Shown one piece after another: positions 24,524 to 33,861 of a stretch of DNA of 64,000 bases. The position numbers were made by a program, and so were the translations under genes. The number at the start of each line of letters is the position of its first letter. Position 1 is the stretch's first letter. A model generated the notes under the pieces. The model searched no databases, was not told the DNA's origin, and saw nothing but the letters and a program-made list of their open reading frames with translations. Origin of the DNA: Lachnospiraceae bacterium Zagget2 (GTDB lineage: Bacteria; Bacillota; Clostridia; Lachnospirales; Lachnospiraceae); NCBI GenBank assembly GCA_001941045.1, contig MSHD01000007.1, positions 163,572 to 227,571 of the forward strand, in the 5' to 3' direction.

Positions 24524-25564
24524 GTGATAAAAGCGGGAATTATCGGGGCGACCGGCTATGCCGGAGCGGAGCTGGTGCGGCTGCTGCTCGGTCACAAGGA
24601 TGTGGAGATCGCGTGGTACGGCTCCCGGAGCTATGTGGATAAAGCCTATGCGTCGGTCTACCAGAACATGTTTCAGCTGGTGGATGCGAAATGTCTGGAC
24701 GACAATATGGAGGCGATGGCGGACGCGGTGGACGTGATCTTCACGGCGACGCCGCAGGGCTTGTGCGCCTCCCTCGTGAACGAGGATATTTTAAATAAGG
24801 TAAAGATCATTGACTTAAGCGCAGATTTCCGGATCAAGGATGTCTCGGTCTATGAGAAATGGTACGGCACCCGGCACAAGGCTCCGCAGTACATCGGCGA
24901 GGCCGTTTACGGTCTTTGCGAGGTCAACCGCGAGGCGGTGAAGAAGGCGCGTCTGATCGCGAATCCGGGCTGCTATCCGACCTGCAGCTTCCTTTCCGTG
25001 TACCCTTGTGTGAAGGAGAGACTGATCGATCCGAATACGCTTATCATCGATGCGAAGTCCGGCACTTCTGGTGCGGGCCGCGGGGCGAAGGTGGACAATC
25101 TCTTCTGTGAGGTTAATGAGAATATCAAAGCTTACGGGGTGGCTTCCCACCGGCACACGCCGGAGATCGAGGAGCAGCTCTCCTACGCGGCGGGCGAGCC
25201 GGTCGTGATCAGCTTCACGCCGCATCTCGTACCGATGCAGAGAGGCATTCTCGTGACAGCCTATGCGTCGCTGAAAAAGGACGTTTCCTATGAGGAGGTA
25301 AAGGCTGTTTATGATAAATATTATGGAAATGAATTTTTCGTCCGTGTACTGGATGAGGGCGTCTGCCCGCAGACCCGCTGGGTGGAGGGCAGCAATTTCG
25401 TGGATGTGAATGTTAAGATTGACCCGCGGACAAGGCGCATCATCATGATGGGCGCGATGGACAATCTGGTCAAGGGCGCGGCCGGCCAGGCGGTGCAGAA
25501 CATGAATCTGCTCTTCGGTTTCGACGAGGCAGAGGGACTGCGGATGCCGCCGCTGTTCCCGTAA
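24524..25564 (+). CDS. argC: N-acetyl-gamma-glutamyl-phosphate reductase
   Basis: Third step of arginine synthesis: NADPH reduction of N-acetylglutamyl phosphate to the semialdehyde. 346 residues, the normal family length. Dinucleotide motif GATGYAGAELVRLLLG at the start, the catalytic Cys in ANPGCYPTCSF, and His in HRHTPEIEEQL. The frame extends upstream to 24374, but the GTG at 24524 has GAGAGG nearby and starts exactly at the family N-terminus VIKAGIIGATG. First gene of the argC-GNAT-argJ-argB-argD operon. Confidence 0.93.
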   Translation: MIKAGIIGATGYAGAELVRLLLGHKDVEIAWYGSRSYVDKAYASVYQNMFQLVDAKCLDDNMEAMADAVDVIFTATPQGLCASLVNEDILNKVKIIDLSADFRIKDVSVYEKWYGTRHKAPQYIGEAVYGLCEVNREAVKKARLIANPGCYPTCSFLSVYPCVKERLIDPNTLIIDAKSGTSGAGRGAKVDNLFCEVNENIKAYGVASHRHTPEIEEQLSYAAGEPVVISFTPHLVPMQRGILVTAYASLKKDVSYEEVKAVYDKYYGNEFFVRVLDEGVCPQTRWVEGSNFVDVNVKIDPRTRRIIMMGAMDNLVKGAAGQAVQNMNLLFGFDEAEGLRMPPLFP

Positions 25565-25585
25565 AAGAGAGGAAACGATACAATC

Positions 25586-26044
25586 ATGGATATCCGTGTG
25601 ATGACCATAGACGATTATGACAAACTATACGAGCTCTGGATGACGATTCGCGGCTTTGGTATCCGCAGCATTGATGATTCCCGCGAGGGTGTGGAGCGCT
25701 TCCTCAGAAGGAATCCGACGACGAGCGTTACGGCCTGGGAGGGCGAGCTGCTGATCGGCGCGATCCTCTGCGGGCACGACGGCAGGAGGGGCTGCTTTTA
25801 CCATGTGTGCGTGCGCAAGGGTTATCGGCGCCGCGGCGTCGGAAAAGCCATGGTTGTTACCTGCATGGAGGCGCTGCGCCGGGAGCAGATCAACAAGGTG
25901 TCGCTGATCGCCTTTACGAAAAATGACATCGGAAACGCGTTCTGGAACAAGATCGGCTGGACGAAGCGGCAGGATCTGAACTATTATGATTTTACGCTGA
26001 ATGAGGAGAATATTACCGCATTTATCGAGGAGGATGACACATGA
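25586..26044 (+). CDS. GNAT acetyltransferase within arginine operon
   Basis: 152-residue N-acetyltransferase. The acetyl-CoA loop is seen as VCVRKGYRRRGVGKAMV. LLIGAILCGHDGRRGCFYHV and the NAFWNKIGW end are like the YpeA group. It sits between argC and argJ and its stop overlaps argJ (ATGA at 26041-26044), so it is translated together with the arginine enzymes. It might make N-acetylglutamate as an ArgA-like activity or modify an arginine enzyme; both are guesses from position. ArgJ in the operon can also start the cycle. Confidence 0.8.
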   Translation: MDIRVMTIDDYDKLYELWMTIRGFGIRSIDDSREGVERFLRRNPTTSVTAWEGELLIGAILCGHDGRRGCFYHVCVRKGYRRRGVGKAMVVTCMEALRREQINKVSLIAFTKNDIGNAFWNKIGWTKRQDLNYYDFTLNEENITAFIEEDDT

Positions 26045-27264
26045 AGATCATTACGGGCGGCGTGACCGCCGCGAAGGGCTTCGCGGCCGCGGCTGTGGAG
26101 GCTGAAATCAAATACCAGGGCCGGAAGGATATGGCGCTCATCTACAGCGAAGCGCCCTGCGTGACGGCCGGTACCTTTACGACGAATCTCGTCAAGGCCG
26201 CGCCGGTCAAGTGGGATCAGGCGCTTGTATACGGCGGACAGCCCGTGCGCGCCGTCGTTGTAAATTCCGGCATCGCGAACGCCTGCACCGGAGAGGAGGG
26301 CTACGGCTACTGCCGGAAGACTGCCGAAGCCGCTGCGGCAGCGCTGGATATCCCTGCGGATTCTGTGCTGGTAGCGTCCACGGGCGTGATCGGCATGCAG
26401 CTTCCGATCGACCGTATCGCGGCGGGCGTCGTGAAGCTCGCGGATGAAAAGCAGTTTACGGAAGAGGTCGGACTTGAGGCCGCGCGCGCGATCATGACGA
26501 CCGACACGAAGCCCAAATATGTCGGTGCGGAGGTCATGATCGGCGGCAAGACCGTCACGATCGGCGGCATGTGCAAGGGATCCGGTATGATTCATCCTAA
26601 CATGTGCACGATGCTGAGCTTCCTCACGACCGACGCCGCGATCACGAAGGAGATGCTGCAGAAAGCGCTCTCCGACGACGTGCAGGATACTTACAATATG
26701 GTCTCCGTGGACGGAGACACCTCGACGAATGATACCCTGCTGCTGCTCGCAAACGGCCTGGCCGGAAATCCTGTTATTTCCGCAGAAGGGGCAGACTATG
26801 AGACCTTCAAAGAAGCGCTTCACTACGTCAACACTGAGCTCGCGAAAAAAATAGCCGGCGACGGCGAGGGCGCGACCTGCCTCTTTGAGGCAAAGATCAT
26901 CGGCGCTGAGTCCCACGCGCAGGCGAAGATCCTCGCCAAATCGATCGTCACCTCAACGCTGACCAAGGCCGCGATCTACGGCCATGACGCGAACTGGGGC
27001 CGCATTCTCTGTGCGATGGGCTACTCCGGGGCACAGTTCGATCCCGGGCGAGTCGACCTCTGGTTCGAGAGCGCCGCAGGCAAAATCAAGATCATCGAGA
27101 ATGGCGTCTCGACCGGCTACAGCGAAGAACTCGCCACAAAAATCCTCTCCGAAGATTACGTGACCGCCATCGCCGACGTCAAGATGGGCAGCGAGACCGC
27201 CCTCGCCTGGGGCTGCGACCTGACCCATGAGTATGTGAATATCAATGCGGACTACCGCAGTTAA
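26041..27264 (+). CDS. argJ: bifunctional ornithine acetyltransferase / N-acetylglutamate synthase
   Basis: ArgJ moves the acetyl group from N-acetylornithine to glutamate. 407 residues, with the self-cleavage site in KGSGMIHPNMCTMLSFLTTDA, where the Thr after Cys becomes the nucleophile of the beta subunit; most relatives have Ala before that Thr, and here it is Cys. N-terminal ALIYSEAPCVTAGTFTTN and C-terminal DLTHEYVNINADYRS fit the family. It recycles acetyl groups, so a separate ArgE is not needed. Confidence 0.95.
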   Translation: MKIITGGVTAAKGFAAAAVEAEIKYQGRKDMALIYSEAPCVTAGTFTTNLVKAAPVKWDQALVYGGQPVRAVVVNSGIANACTGEEGYGYCRKTAEAAAAALDIPADSVLVASTGVIGMQLPIDRIAAGVVKLADEKQFTEEVGLEAARAIMTTDTKPKYVGAEVMIGGKTVTIGGMCKGSGMIHPNMCTMLSFLTTDAAITKEMLQKALSDDVQDTYNMVSVDGDTSTNDTLLLLANGLAGNPVISAEGADYETFKEALHYVNTELAKKIAGDGEGATCLFEAKIIGAESHAQAKILAKSIVTSTLTKAAIYGHDANWGRILCAMGYSGAQFDPGRVDLWFESAAGKIKIIENGVSTGYSEELATKILSEDYVTAIADVKMGSETALAWGCDLTHEYVNINADYRS

Positions 27265-27273
27265 GGAGCTGAC

Positions 27274-28170
27274 ATGAGAGAAGATTATGAGAAATATATG
27301 GAGAAGGCGGCCGTCCTGATCGAGGCGCTGCCCTATATTCAGAAGTTTAACCGGAAAATTATTGTCGTCAAGTACGGCGGCAGCGCCATGATCGACGAAA
27401 ACCTGAAAAAGAGTGTGATCAGCGACGTGACGCTTCTGAAGCTCGTCGGCTTCAAGCCGATTATCGTTCACGGCGGCGGCAAGGAGATCAGCAAGTGGGT
27501 CGGGAAAGTCGGCATGGAGCTGCGCTTCGTCAATGGCCTGCGTGTGACCGACGAGGCCACGATGGAGATTGCCGAGATGGTTCTGGGACGCGTGAACAAG
27601 AGCCTCGTGACGATGGTGCAGGAGCTCGGCGTCAAAGCCGTCGGCATCAGCGGCAAGGACGGCGGCCTTCTGAAGGTACACAAGAAATACTCCGACGGAC
27701 AGGATATCGGCTACGTCGGAGAGATCGATGAGGTGAATCCGAAGATTCTCTACGACCTGCTGGAGAAGGATTTCCTGCCGATCGTGTGTCCGATCGGTCT
27801 TGATGAGAATTTCGAGACCTACAATATCAACGCCGATGACGCGGCCTGCGCGATCGCGCGCTCGGTGAAGGCCAATAAGCTTGCATTCCTGACCGACATC
27901 GAGGGCGTGTACCGGGATTTCAATGATAAGGATTCCCTGATTTCCGAGATCTCCGTCAGCGAGGCGAGAGAGCTGATCAGCGGCGGGACGATTGGCGGCG
28001 GCATGCTTCCGAAGCTCGCAAACTGCATCGATGCGATCGAGGCGGGCGTATCCCGCGTTCACATCATAGACGGGCGTATCCCGCACAGCGTACTGATGGA
28101 AGTATTTTCAAACCGGGGCGTCGGTACGGCGATCCTGGGAGACGGAGAGGAGAGATTTTATCATGAGTAA
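27274..28170 (+). CDS. argB: acetylglutamate kinase
   Basis: Phosphorylates N-acetylglutamate with ATP, second step of the pathway. 298 residues. N-terminal KYGGSAM (residues 29-35) and [10 protein letters not shown], then [10 protein letters not shown] and a TDIEGVY-type segment. An N-terminal helix ([16 protein letters not shown]) is present, which is typical of arginine-feedback sensitive, hexameric enzymes. It overlaps argD by eight bases. Confidence 0.95.
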   Translation: MREDYEKYMEKAAVLIEALPYIQKFNRKIIVVKYGGSAMIDENLKKSVISDVTLLKLVGFKPIIVHGGGKEISKWVGKVGMELRFVNGLRVTDEATMEIAEMVLGRVNKSLVTMVQELGVKAVGISGKDGGLLKVHKKYSDGQDIGYVGEIDEVNPKILYDLLEKDFLPIVCPIGLDENFETYNINADDAACAIARSVKANKLAFLTDIEGVYRDFNDKDSLISEISVSEARELISGGTIGGGMLPKLANCIDAIEAGVSRVHIIDGRIPHSVLMEVFSNRGVGTAILGDGEERFYHE

Positions 28171-29350
28171 TCCGTATATTGAGCAGGCGGAGGAGGCCAT
28201 TCTCCATACCTACAACCGTTACCAGATTGTGCTGGACCACGGGGAGGGCGTACATCTCTACGATGTAAACGGCAAGGAATATCTGGATTTTGCGGCCGGC
28301 ATCGCGGTACAGTCGCTCGGCTACAATAATAAGAAATATACGCAGGCCCTGAAGGATCAGATCGACAAGCTGACCCACATCTCGAATCTGTACTATTCGG
28401 TTCCGATGATGGAGGCCGCGCAGAAGGTGAAGAAGGCCAGCGGCATGGAGAAGGTGTTCTTCACAAACAGCGGCACCGAGGCGATTGAAGGCGCGCTGAA
28501 GGTCGCACGGAAATATTCCTATGGAAAATACGGGAAGGATCGCTATGAGATCATTGCGATGAATCACTCCTTCCATGGCAGGAGCATGGGCGCGCTCTCC
28601 GTGACCGGTAACGCGCACTACCGCGAGCCTTTTGAACCGCTGATCGGCGGTGTGCGCTTCACGGATTACAACGATCTGGAGAGCGTGAAGGCGCAGGTGA
28701 CGGACAAGACCTGCGGAATTATTCTCGAGACGCTGCAGGGCGAAGGCGGCATCTATCCCGCCACGGAGGAGTTCCTGAAAGGCCTGCGTGCGCTCTGTGA
28801 TGAGAAGGACCTGATCCTGATTCTTGATGAGATTCAGTGCGGCATGGGTCGAACCGGTTACCAGTTTGCCTGGCAGGAGTACGGTGTGGAGCCGGATGTG
28901 ATGACCTGCGCCAAGGCGCTCGGCTGCGGCGTGCCGGTGGGCGCTTTCGTCGTCGGAAAGAAAGCAGCGGAGAGTTCGCTCGCTCCCGGAGATCACGGCA
29001 CGACCTACGGCGGAAATCCCTTTGTCTGCGCTGCGGTGAGCGTGGTGTTCGATCTTTATGAAGAGGAACATATTCTGGAAAATGTCCGTGAGGTCGGCGC
29101 GTATCTCACCGAAAAACTGGATGCGCTCGTACAGAAATATGATTTCTTCGCGGAGCGCCGCGGTAAGGGGCTGATTCAGGGCATCGAGGTGACGGGCCGC
29201 CCGATCGGTGAGATCGTGAGCCGCGCACAGGAGGAAGGCGTGCTTATCATCACGGCGGGCAGCAATGTGCTGCGATTTGTGCCGCCACTCGTGATCACGA
29301 AGGCGGACGTGGACGAGATGGTTACAAAGCTGGAGAAAGCTTTATTGTAA
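28163..29350 (+). CDS. argD: acetylornithine aminotransferase
   Basis: PLP-dependent class III aminotransferase converting N-acetylglutamate semialdehyde to N-acetylornithine. 395 residues. It has the [31 protein letters not shown] and [18 protein letters not shown] segments, the last with the catalytic Lys. The start overlaps argB by eight bases. Last arginine gene of the operon. The following solute-binding protein starts 19 bases on and may share the transcript. Confidence 0.95.
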   Translation: MSNPYIEQAEEAILHTYNRYQIVLDHGEGVHLYDVNGKEYLDFAAGIAVQSLGYNNKKYTQALKDQIDKLTHISNLYYSVPMMEAAQKVKKASGMEKVFFTNSGTEAIEGALKVARKYSYGKYGKDRYEIIAMNHSFHGRSMGALSVTGNAHYREPFEPLIGGVRFTDYNDLESVKAQVTDKTCGIILETLQGEGGIYPATEEFLKGLRALCDEKDLILILDEIQCGMGRTGYQFAWQEYGVEPDVMTCAKALGCGVPVGAFVVGKKAAESSLAPGDHGTTYGGNPFVCAAVSVVFDLYEEEHILENVREVGAYLTEKLDALVQKYDFFAERRGKGLIQGIEVTGRPIGEIVSRAQEEGVLIITAGSNVLRFVPPLVITKADVDEMVTKLEKALL

Positions 29351-29369
29351 AATATAGAAAGGATATCGC

Positions 29370-30683
29370 ATGAAAATACCATGGAAAAAGCCGCTCATTG
29401 CACTGCTTGCGCTGATGTTTCTGGCGCAGTGCATCCACTCCGCCCTGGAAAACAGGCCGGTGGAACCGGAGCTTGTGGAAGAGCAGCCGATTCTGGTCTG
29501 GTATACCGATCCGGAGCTCCAGGAATATATGGAGACGACGGCGGCTGAGGCAGCGGAAGCCTATGGCATCGAAGTGAATACCGGGCTCGTGTCGGAGGTG
29601 GATTACATCGAGACCATCGGTGAGCGCTCCATGGTAGAGGAGATGACCGGGCCGGATCTCTATGTCGCGTCCAGTTCTCAGCTTGAAAAGGCCTATCTGG
29701 CGGGACTGGCGTCCCGGCTGGATGATGACGGCATTGCGGAGGAATATTCGGAGAAAGCAGCCCATGCCGTGACTTATGACGGCGAGACGGTGGCGCTGCC
29801 CTTCTACATTGAGACCTGCTTTCTCCTGTATAATCGTTACTACACGGAGGAGGCGCCGGCTACGATCGATGACATCCTGACCTATGCGGAAGCCTTTGAG
29901 TCAGACGATGTGACCTCTCTGGTGGAAAACATTTTTGCATGGAACGTAGCCGATGTAATTGACAATTATATGTTTCTCGGCGCCTATACCGAACTGGGCG
30001 GCGAGGACGGCGACGATAAGGAGCAGGTGTCGCTTGATCTGGAAAAGATTGAAGAGTGCCTGAGTTATTATCAGAGCCTGAACGAATATTTCGCAATTGA
30101 CGCGGACACGGTCACCTCCGATGATGTGATTCAGGATTTCATCGACGGCAGGACCGTCTTTGTGATTGCCAATGTCGCCATGCTTGCACAGCTCGATCAG
30201 GCGGTGGAGGCCGGAGAGCTGCCGGAATATCCGACAGAGCGGACGGTGACGGATGAGAATGGGGAGGAGACGACGGAGGAATTCTCCTATGAGCCTTTCT
30301 ACGCGGCAGCCGCGCTGCCGGATCTGAGTTCAGAGCTTGCGTCACGGGGTCTGTCCGTGACGAACTCGATCGTGGTAAATCCATATTCGGCGAATACGGA
30401 GATGGCGGAGGCTGTTGCCCGCTATTTCACGGAGGACAAGGCGGACGAGCTTTACAGTATGGTTGGAAAGCTTCCGGCATATCGAAACCTCGCGGAAGAT
30501 CCGACGCCCGCCTGGGAGGCAGTCTGCACGGCCTACGATGCGGCGGCGGAGACGCCGAAGATCATCGAGCTCTCCGATATGTGGCTGAATCTGGAGGCCA
30601 CGCTGGCCGATATCTGGCGCGGCGAGGATGCGGGAGACGAGATCGCGGAATTCGCCGGACTGCTGGAGAGCCGGCTGGACTGA
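29370..30683 (+). CDS. extracellular solute-binding protein (ABC transporter type)
   Basis: 437-residue exported protein of the bacterial solute-binding protein family 1. The signal segment (residues 6-25) ends in LAQC, which is not a clean lipobox (Gln before Cys), so it may be a plain signal anchor. The body has DLYVASSSQLEKAYLAG, ALPFYIETCFLLYNRYY and the C-terminal VNPYSANTEMAEAVARYFT, typical of sugar-binding proteins. No permease or ATPase is adjacent; it follows argD closely. The ligand is unknown. Confidence 0.75.
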   Translation: MKIPWKKPLIALLALMFLAQCIHSALENRPVEPELVEEQPILVWYTDPELQEYMETTAAEAAEAYGIEVNTGLVSEVDYIETIGERSMVEEMTGPDLYVASSSQLEKAYLAGLASRLDDDGIAEEYSEKAAHAVTYDGETVALPFYIETCFLLYNRYYTEEAPATIDDILTYAEAFESDDVTSLVENIFAWNVADVIDNYMFLGAYTELGGEDGDDKEQVSLDLEKIEECLSYYQSLNEYFAIDADTVTSDDVIQDFIDGRTVFVIANVAMLAQLDQAVEAGELPEYPTERTVTDENGEETTEEFSYEPFYAAAALPDLSSELASRGLSVTNSIVVNPYSANTEMAEAVARYFTEDKADELYSMVGKLPAYRNLAEDPTPAWEAVCTAYDAAAETPKIIELSDMWLNLEATLADIWRGEDAGDEIAEFAGLLESRLD

Positions 30684-30748
30684 GGACATGGAAAAAGCAT
30701 AGAATCCGGCCATATGGGAATACTTTCAGGAAAGAAGGAGGTTTCCCT

Positions 30749-31183
30749 ATGGTCGGAATTTTTATTGCCCTGATATCCGGCGCACTCATGAGTATTCAGG
30801 GCGTTTTCAACACCGAGGTGACGGAACAGAGCAGCGTCTGGGTTTCCGCCTCGTGGGTGCAGTTTTCGGCGCTGCTGACCTGTCTGGCGATCTGGGCGGC
30901 TTTCGACCGCGAGGGTCTGATGCATGTTGTGCGGGTTACACCGAAGTACATGCTGCTCGGCGGCGTGTTCGGCGCGTTTATCACCTATACGGTTATTCAG
31001 GGCATGTCTGCTCTCGGCCCGGCGCGCGCGACGATGCTGATCGTCATCGCGCAGCTTGCGGTCTCGTGGGCTATTGAACTCCTGGGTCTCTTTGGTGTGG
31101 ACAAAGCAGAGTTTTCGATTCGGAAGCTGCTCGGCCTTGTGGTAGCCGTGGCAGGAGTCGTAGTGTTTGAGTGGGAAAAATAA
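30749..31183 (+). CDS. DMT-type membrane protein (YdcZ/DUF606 family)
   Basis: 144-residue protein with four to five predicted helices. Segments MVGIFIALISGALMSIQGVF, WVSASWVQFSALLTCLAIW, YTVIQGMSALGPARATMLIVIAQL and LLGLVVAVAGVVVF match the short DMT/YdcZ family. These are thought to pair as small-molecule exporters; no substrate is known. Chosen start ATG 30749, eight bases after AAGGAGG (30735-30741). Confidence 0.75.
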   Translation: MVGIFIALISGALMSIQGVFNTEVTEQSSVWVSASWVQFSALLTCLAIWAAFDREGLMHVVRVTPKYMLLGGVFGAFITYTVIQGMSALGPARATMLIVIAQLAVSWAIELLGLFGVDKAEFSIRKLLGLVVAVAGVVVFEWEK

Positions 31184-31195
31184 AAAAAGATTCCC

Positions 31196-31224
31196 TTGTC
31201 TTTTCTGTTCGGGTCAGTTACAAT
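31196..31224 (+). promoter_or_regulatory. promoter of comEA/two-component cluster
   Basis: TTGTCT (31196-31201), 17-bp spacer, TACAAT (31219-31224). Confidence 0.7.
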
Positions 31225-31267
31225 GGAGACGGACACAGAAAAGCTTTTCTCCGGAAAGGAGAGAAGC

Positions 31268-31717
31268 GTGACATATAAGAGAATCAGAGATTTGGCTGTA
31301 TTCGGTCTGGCACTGCTTCTGAGCATGAGTCTGTCCGGATGCAGTTTTTCTTTTCTGGGTTTCCGCGTGGGAAAGAGCGAGGACTTCGTGTTTTACTGCG
31401 CGGAGGAGGTCGAAGGCAGCCAGGCGACGGCGGTGGAGTCTGCTCAGGCGAGCGATGGATTTGGTGAAGCGTGGGCAGCGACAGAAGGAAGTGCGGAAGG
31501 CACCGGCGGAGAGTCCGCCGACACTCGCGTGAATATCAACACTGCTGACCGCGAGGCGCTGATGAGTCTCAATGGCATCGGCGAGAGCCGGGCGGATGCG
31601 ATCATTGAGTACCGGGCGCAGAACGGCTCTTTTTCGAGTCCGGAGCAGATCATGGAAGTCTCCGGCATTGCGGAGGGCATTTACGCAAAAATCAAGGATC
31701 AGATCAGAGTTCAGTAA
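31268..31717 (+). CDS. comEA: ComEA-like helix-hairpin-helix DNA-binding lipoprotein
   Basis: 149-residue predicted surface DNA-binding protein for transformation. Unlike the usual transmembrane ComEA, it has a clear lipobox LSGC with Cys25. A Ser/Glu/Ala/Gly-rich linker follows. The C-terminal ComEA HhH domain (about 87-149) shows VNINTADREALMSLNGIG and a second hairpin FSSPEQIMEVSGI. Start: GTG at 31268 with AAAGGAG upstream (31255-31261); longer in-frame starts would not keep the signal at the N-terminus. It is followed by a two-component system and then comEC. Confidence 0.8.
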   Translation: MTYKRIRDLAVFGLALLLSMSLSGCSFSFLGFRVGKSEDFVFYCAEEVEGSQATAVESAQASDGFGEAWAATEGSAEGTGGESADTRVNINTADREALMSLNGIGESRADAIIEYRAQNGSFSSPEQIMEVSGIAEGIYAKIKDQIRVQ

Positions 31718-31728
31718 GGAGGGGCATG

Positions 31729-32418
31729 ATGGCACAGAGAATACTGGTGGTGGACGATGAAAAGCTGATTGTGAAAGGAATCCGTTTCAGCCTCGAACAG
31801 GACGGTATGGAAGTGGACTGCGCCTATGACGGGGAGGAAGCGCTGGAGAAGATACGTGCGAACGAGTATGATCTCATTTTGCTGGACGTGATGCTGCCGA
31901 AGCTGAATGGCTTTGAGGTGTGTCAGCAGGTGCGTGAGTTTTCCAGCGTTCCGGTTGTCATGCTGACAGCGAAGGGCGACGATATGGACAAGATCCTCGG
32001 CCTGGACTACGGCGCGGACGATTACATTACAAAGCCTTTCAATATTCTCGAAGTCAAGGCCCGGATCAAGGCGATCATGCGCCGGACGAAGAAGAAGGAG
32101 CCGGAGAAGGAGACTCTTCGGGTAATCGATAAAGGGGATCTGCACATGGACTGCGAGGGGCGCAGGATGAGCATTGCCGGGAAGGAGATCAATCTGACGG
32201 CAAAGGAATTTGACCTGCTTGAGCTGATGGCGACGAACCCGAATCGCGTGTACAGCCGGGATCATCTGCTGAATGCCGTGTGGGGCTATGATTACCCGGG
32301 CGATGTGCGGACCGTGGACGTGCATATCCGCCGCCTGCGTGAGAAGATTGAGCCCAATCCGAGCGAACCGAAATACGTACATACGAAATGGGGAGTAGGG
32401 TACTACTTTAATGTTTAA
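31729..32418 (+). CDS. OmpR/PhoB family response regulator
   Basis: 229-residue regulator. Receiver domain with VVDDEK (acid pocket), phospho-Asp53 in LILLDVMLP, Thr in MLTAKGDD and Lys in DDYITKPFN. The C-terminal winged-helix DNA-binding domain (about 130-229) includes NAVWGYDYPGDVRTVDVHIR. It pairs with the histidine kinase whose start overlaps its stop. Start choice between 31726 and 31729; GGAGG spacing favours 31729. The position between comEA and comEC hints at control of competence or envelope genes, which is inference. Confidence 0.92.
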   Translation: MAQRILVVDDEKLIVKGIRFSLEQDGMEVDCAYDGEEALEKIRANEYDLILLDVMLPKLNGFEVCQQVREFSSVPVVMLTAKGDDMDKILGLDYGADDYITKPFNILEVKARIKAIMRRTKKKEPEKETLRVIDKGDLHMDCEGRRMSIAGKEINLTAKEFDLLELMATNPNRVYSRDHLLNAVWGYDYPGDVRTVDVHIRRLREKIEPNPSEPKYVHTKWGVGYYFNV

Positions 32419-33847
32419 AAATTTCAAGGTTAAAGGAAAATTTTTCAGAAGCCTGAATTTCCGTATCATGCTGTTTCTGTTCCTTTTTGGTACTCTCAGT
32501 GCAGCTCTGACGGCTGTCGTACTTCGCGTGTTCTATGAAAGGCAGGCGCTTACCCAGCTTGCGGATGAAGTCCGGAATCAGTGCCAGATTCTGTCGACTC
32601 AGATTGTCAGCGCCGATTATCTGCATGAGCCGGAAAATGAGATTTTGGCCGGAGACATCAGCCAGGTGGCCACGCTCTATGACGGGCGGATTATCCTCAT
32701 CGACGACAATCTTGTGATTGTAGAGGACACCTATGATTTTGAGGAGAGCCTCACGATGGTGGCGGAGAATGTCATCAAATGTTTCCGGGGCGAGACGGTT
32801 GAGGACTATGTGAGCGGCCGCTACATTCAGATCACGGTTCCCATCACCTGGACAGAAGGGGAGGAGACGACGATCGTCGGCGTCATTCTGGCCAGCGCAT
32901 CCACAGACAATATCTATATCAGACTGGACGAGTTTGAATTTTCAGCGCAGATCTGCGTCCTGGTCATTGCCTTCTGCTCGCTTTTCCTGGCGATTCTGCT
33001 TTCGCGGCTGCTCGTAAAGCCGCTGCGTCATATGAACCAGTACATTGGGGATATGCTGGACGGCATGCTCGAGGATAATATGAATATTCACGACTGTACG
33101 GAGGTCGAGATGATCTCGGACTCCTTCAATCTGATGCTCGCGAAGCTGCGCGTCATGGAAGAATCCCGTCAGGAATTTGTGTCGAATGTCTCGCATGAGC
33201 TGAAGACCCCGCTGGCCTCGATGAAGGTGCTGGCGGACTCGCTGCTGGCGCAGGAGGACACGCCGAGGGAGCTCTATCAGGAATTCATGGGAGATATTGC
33301 CAGCGAGATTGATCGGGAGAATACGATCATTTCTGATCTGCTCACGCTGGTGAAGATGGATCGCAAGACGCCGGAGCTGAATGTGGAGACGGTGGATATC
33401 AACGAATTTCTGGAGCAGATACTCAAACGGCTCAGGCCGATTGCAGAAAAGGAAAATATTGAGGTCGTCTTTGAGAGCAATCGCAGCGTCAGCGCGGAGA
33501 TCGATCCGACGCGCCTCTCACTCGCCTTCACGAACCTGGTCGAAAACGCGATTAAATACAACCGTAATGGCGGCTGGGTGCGCGTGACGCTTGACGCTGA
33601 TCACAAGTTCTTTTATGTGAAGGTCAGCGATTCGGGTATTGGCATCCCGCAGGAATCGCTGGACTATGTATTTGAACGCTTTTACCGTGTAGATAAATCC
33701 CATTCCCGGGAGATCGGCGGGACAGGTCTTGGGCTTGCTATCACGAAAAGTGCGGTCGTGGCACATCGCGGTGCGATCAAAGTGCAGAGTACCGTCGACG
33801 AGGGGACGACCTTCACAGTGCGGATTCCGCTGAAATATATTGTGTAG
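32411..33847 (+). CDS. sensor histidine kinase with HAMP domain
   Basis: 478-residue membrane kinase. Two membrane helices (about residues 15-35 and 178-200) flank an extracellular sensor domain. A HAMP linker follows, then the HisKA motif VSHELKTPL with phospho-His262, and an HATPase_c domain with NLVENAIKYN (N box) and SDSGIGIPQESLDYVFERFY (G1), then GGTGLGLAITK (G2). The layout is the WalK/PhoR type. It is translationally coupled to the regulator (overlap of eight bases). Confidence 0.93.
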   Translation: MFKNFKVKGKFFRSLNFRIMLFLFLFGTLSAALTAVVLRVFYERQALTQLADEVRNQCQILSTQIVSADYLHEPENEILAGDISQVATLYDGRIILIDDNLVIVEDTYDFEESLTMVAENVIKCFRGETVEDYVSGRYIQITVPITWTEGEETTIVGVILASASTDNIYIRLDEFEFSAQICVLVIAFCSLFLAILLSRLLVKPLRHMNQYIGDMLDGMLEDNMNIHDCTEVEMISDSFNLMLAKLRVMEESRQEFVSNVSHELKTPLASMKVLADSLLAQEDTPRELYQEFMGDIASEIDRENTIISDLLTLVKMDRKTPELNVETVDINEFLEQILKRLRPIAEKENIEVVFESNRSVSAEIDPTRLSLAFTNLVENAIKYNRNGGWVRVTLDADHKFFYVKVSDSGIGIPQESLDYVFERFYRVDKSHSREIGGTGLGLAITKSAVVAHRGAIKVQSTVDEGTTFTVRIPLKYIV

Positions 33848-33861
33848 TTGAGGAAATCTTG

